Assembly (NCBI GenBank): GCA_902766845.1
Contig: CACXFD010000054.1
Span: forward strand, 1-7,664
DNA length: 7,664 nucleotides
Source: an uncultured Lachnospiraceae bacterium
GTDB taxonomy: Bacteria > Bacillota > Clostridia > Lachnospirales > Lachnospiraceae
Direction: 5' to 3'
Of the stretch, positions 5,970 to 7,664 are shown in pieces (the first letter of the stretch is position 1; each line of letters begins with the position of its first letter). A program made the position numbers and the translations under genes. The notes beneath the pieces were generated by a model, which saw nothing but the letters and a program-made list of their open reading frames with translations, was not told the origin of the DNA and did not search any database.

Positions 5970-5977
5970 GAATTCTA
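5949..5977 (-). promoter_or_regulatory. Probable promoter of the foldase lipoprotein, inside the terminator hairpin
   Basis: On the - strand TATAGT (5954-5949) is preceded by TGG, forming an extended -10 element. A weak -35 (TAGAAT, 5977-5972) lies 17 bases upstream. Transcription would start near 5942, about 50 bases before the lipoprotein ATG. The -10 sits at the loop of the hairpin at 5927-5969. The extended -10 supports the call; the poor -35 limits confidence. Confidence 0.5.
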
Positions 5978-6038
5978 CGAATTCTTTGTGAAATCGAACG
6001 GGCTTCGGCCTCGCCGGCCGGCTGCCGGTCTTCAGCCC

Positions 6039-6118
6039 GGTCCGCGGCCTTAGGCGTTCCGGCCGGGCATCCGGTCCGCGGCCTTAGGCATTCCGGCCGG
6101 GCATCCGGTCCGCGGCCT
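6039..6118. repeat. 34-bp tandem repeat, two full copies plus a partial
   Basis: Copies at 6039-6072 and 6073-6106 begin GGTCCGCGGCCTTAGGC and differ at one base (G versus A at the eighteenth position). A third copy starting at 6107 keeps the first 12 bases, then diverges just before the stop codon of the folate-enzyme gene (6125-6127). Each unit contains CGGCC and GGCCG arms about 11 bases apart, able to form a small hairpin. The neighbouring 5999-6038 stretch is also GC-rich with inverted CGGGCT/AGCCCG. Together with the terminator/promoter this makes up the 231-base gap between the two genes; no further gene is seen in it. Confidence 0.85.
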
Positions 6119-6124
6119 CCGGCC

Positions 6125-7093
6125 TCAGTGCCCGAACAGGTAGGTCAGGCCCAGCAGGACATAGAGCGGCCCGAAGCAGTAGGCCATGAACATCTCCGCG
6201 GACGGCAGGCGCTTGCGGAAGCCGCCGGTGACCAGCAGGATCTCGCTGAAATAGGCCGCCGCGCCGAAGAAGTAGGCGATGCCCCGCACCATGTGGGGAT
6301 GGGGGATCGAAAACAGCGAGACGAGGAACAGGATCAGCGCGCCGAGGACGAAGAGATTGCGGAACCACAGGAACAGCCGGTCGCGGCGCACGTTCTGGCT
6401 CTCCGCCAGTACGTCCTCCTCCAGGATGAAGTTCTCGAGGAAGTCCTGCATGCGCGTCTTCTTGCGCGGGCGGATCAGGCCGTGCGGCGTCATGACGGAT
6501 TCGAGCGGCCGGTCGTGCGTCTCATGCGGGACGCGGTCCACCATCTGGCAGGAGAAGGCCAGGCCCATCGTGTGGACGCCCTCGGGGGCGTGATCGTCCA
6601 GGAAGCGGTCGTAATAGCCGCCGCCGTAGCCGAGGCGGTTGCCGTCCTCGTCGAACGCGACGCCGGGCAGGACGATCAGGTCTCCCGGGACCGGCGTGAC
6701 CCGCTCGCCCTCGCCGGTCGGCTCGTAGATGCCGAACGCGCCGCGGGTCAGCTCCTGGTCGGGATGGATGTCATAGAAATGCAGGTGGCCGTGGCCGGGG
6801 CGCCCCTCGGTCTTCGGGACCGCGATGGTCTTGCCGGCGTGCAGCGCCGTGCGGATCAGGCCGCGCGTGTCCACTTCCGCGCCCGCGGACAGGTATAAAA
6901 AGACGCGGCTCGCGTTCTTCCATTCCGGACACGCGAAGAGGGCTTCCCGCAGGGAAGCCTCCTCGTGAAGGCGCACATCGTCCGGGATCGCGGCCCGGAC
7001 GGCCTTCATCTCTTTTCTCATCTGGCGCTTGCGGACCGGGATCTCAGCAGATTCCGCCACGGAGCGGAACGTTTCGGGCGCCGGTTCCGTCAT
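6125..7093 (-). CDS. 5-formyltetrahydrofolate cyclo-ligase fused to a three-helix membrane domain
   Basis: This is a 322-residue protein in two parts. Residues about 20-210 are a complete 5-formyltetrahydrofolate cyclo-ligase (MTHFS/YgfA family), which uses ATP to convert 5-formyl-THF to 5,10-methenyl-THF. The visible motifs are the basic start RKRQMRKEMKAVR, the YLSAGAEVDT strand (67-76), PGVAFDEDGNRLGYGGGYYDRFL (143-165) with the family signature GYGGGYYDRFL, and the C-terminal strand near PHGLI. Stand-alone enzymes are usually about 180-200 residues. Here an additional segment of about 110 residues follows: a charged linker (211-240) and three hydrophobic helices (about 245-263, 268-288 and 301-319). 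I do not recognise this membrane domain. The ATG lies one base after the desulfoferrodoxin stop, with only a weak GGAAGGCGGA site before it, suggesting translational coupling. Membrane tethering of the folate enzyme is inferred. A frame error joining two genes is unlikely because the frame is open and continuous. Confidence 0.88.
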   Translation of the reverse strand: MTEPAPETFRSVAESAEIPVRKRQMRKEMKAVRAAIPDDVRLHEEASLREALFACPEWKNASRVFLYLSAGAEVDTRGLIRTALHAGKTIAVPKTEGRPGHGHLHFYDIHPDQELTRGAFGIYEPTGEGERVTPVPGDLIVLPGVAFDEDGNRLGYGGGYYDRFLDDHAPEGVHTMGLAFSCQMVDRVPHETHDRPLESVMTPHGLIRPRKKTRMQDFLENFILEEDVLAESQNVRRDRLFLWFRNLFVLGALILFLVSLFSIPHPHMVRGIAYFFGAAAYFSEILLVTGGFRKRLPSAEMFMAYCFGPLYVLLGLTYLFGH

Positions 7094-7094
7094 C

Positions 7095-7469
7095 TTATAC
7101 GTCCGCCTTCCAGATTCCGTGCAGGTTGCAGCTCTCGTAGACCGCGACCGGGGCGTCGCCCTCCGTCAGAGCGAATTCCGCCGACGGGGCGTCGCCGGGG
7201 GCCAGGTCCTTCTTCTGGAAGCCCTGGGCGGTCTCGAGCAGGATCCATTCGATGTAATGCGCCTCCAGCATCGGATGCGCGACGCTTCCGACCTGCACGT
7301 TCACGATGCCGTCCTCGATGCGCACGTCCGGCACATGCTTTTCGAGCGCGCCGTCGGAGACGCCGATCTCGACTTCCTTCATGGGCTCGCCGCAGCACTT
7401 GGTCGGGCAGGCAGATCCGCGGAAGATGACGATCATCTTGCCGCAGCCTTCACAGCGGTAGAATTTCAT
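7095..7469 (-). CDS. dfx: Desulfoferrodoxin (superoxide reductase with desulforedoxin domain)
   Basis: This 124-residue cytosolic non-heme iron protein reduces superoxide to peroxide without making oxygen. The N-terminal desulforedoxin domain has the FeCys4 ligands Cys6, Cys9, Cys25 and Cys26 (C-X2-C-X15-CC). An additional Cys21 sits just before the CC pair. The catalytic superoxide reductase domain shows the loop Glu43-Lys44-His45 (EKHVP), His65 in GSVAHPM, His71 in HYIEW, and Cys114 and His117 in YESCNLHGIWK, which together make the Fe-His4Cys centre. Length and motif order match class I desulfoferrodoxins. The ribosome site AAGGAG lies five bases before the ATG. Rubrerythrin is encoded 33 bases upstream and the folate enzyme one base downstream. 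Peroxide made here would be the natural substrate for rubrerythrin. Confidence 0.97.
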   Translation of the reverse strand: MKFYRCEGCGKMIVIFRGSACPTKCCGEPMKEVEIGVSDGALEKHVPDVRIEDGIVNVQVGSVAHPMLEAHYIEWILLETAQGFQKKDLAPGDAPSAEFALTEGDAPVAVYESCNLHGIWKADV

Positions 7470-7502
7470 AGGGGCTCCTTTCTTTCAGCGGCCGCAGGGC
7501 CG

Positions 7503-7664
7503 TCAATAGTTCTCTTCGCGGACTTCGAAATAGGCCTGCGGGTGGCTGCAGACCGGACATACCTCGGGCGCCTGCGTGCCTACGACCACATGGCCGCAGT
7601 TGCGGCATTCCCAGACCTTGACTTCGCTCTTTTGGAAGACTTCCTGCATCTCCACGTTCTTCAG
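7503..7664 (-). CDS. rbr: Rubrerythrin, C-terminal rubredoxin-like domain (partial)
   Basis: The last 53 residues of a protein that continues beyond the right edge are visible, ending at a TGA (7505-7503). They hold a rubredoxin-type FeCys4 site, WECRNCG then EVCPVCSHPQAYFEV, with Cys20/Cys23 and Cys36/Cys39 of the visible part. HPQAYFEV is typical of the rubrerythrin C-terminus. The preceding helix end (LKNVEMQEVFQKSEVKVW) fits the junction from the diiron ferritin-like domain, which lies outside the window. Rubrerythrin reduces hydrogen peroxide in anaerobes, taking electrons through this rubredoxin domain. It lies 33 bases upstream of desulfoferrodoxin on the same strand, a classical partner. 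A rubredoxin-fused relative cannot be fully excluded without the N-terminus. Confidence 0.88.
   Translation of the reverse strand: MKNVEMQEVFQKSEVKVWECRNCGHVVVGTQAPEVCPVCSHPQAYFEVREENY

Noticed and set aside
6128..6898. 256-codon + strand frame opposite the folate enzyme
   Set aside because: The - strand frame carries the cyclo-ligase signature; the + strand product is featureless.

Overview
The window is a GC-rich stretch (coding DNA dominated by G/C third positions) from what is most likely a strictly anaerobic, Gram-positive member of the Clostridia. The evidence is an ER-type (SipW-like) signal peptidase next to TasA-like and LPXTG-like surface proteins, a lipoprotein with a Ser/Ala/Pro/Glu-rich linker, an MscL carrying a C-terminal zinc ribbon, and the anaerobe oxygen-defence pair desulfoferrodoxin and rubrerythrin. 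Family or genus cannot be fixed from the sequence alone. No RNA gene, CRISPR array, insertion sequence or phage gene was found. No gap between genes exceeds about 235 bases.

Layout. (1) Positions 1-2382, + strand: a surface-protein operon. It holds the tail of a TasA/camelysin-like secreted protein, a secreted single-anchor protein, a larger secreted protein with a repeat/MucBP-like region, a Gly/Gln/Glu tandem-repeat stalk and a C-terminal anchor, and finally a SipW-type signal peptidase. It closes with a strong terminator at 2407-2435. (2) Positions 2436-3911, + strand: a monocistronic amidohydrolase of the MTA/SAH deaminase type with its own probable promoter and a GC-rich leader. It is followed by a perfect 16-bp hairpin at 3945-3979 that can terminate transcription from both sides. 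(3) Positions 4032-5893, - strand: mscL and, upstream of it, an extracytoplasmic trigger-factor-like peptidyl-prolyl isomerase lipoprotein. (4) Positions 6125-7664, - strand: rubrerythrin (partial), desulfoferrodoxin and an unusual 5-formyltetrahydrofolate cyclo-ligase fused to a three-helix membrane domain, apparently one operon.

How the genes work together. In the first block the peptidase probably processes the TasA-like protein, and the two anchored proteins may be accessory surface or fibre-assembly components. In the last block rubrerythrin and desulfoferrodoxin remove peroxide and superoxide. The folate enzyme starts one base after the desulfoferrodoxin stop codon, so it is probably translationally coupled to that stress module. 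The lipoprotein foldase and the mechanosensitive channel are envelope functions but show no closer link.

Points most worth a second look: the membrane-fused folate enzyme; a probable promoter whose -10 lies in the loop of a terminator hairpin ahead of the foldase lipoprotein; the signal-peptidase surface cluster; and a 34-bp tandem repeat beside the folate gene's stop codon.
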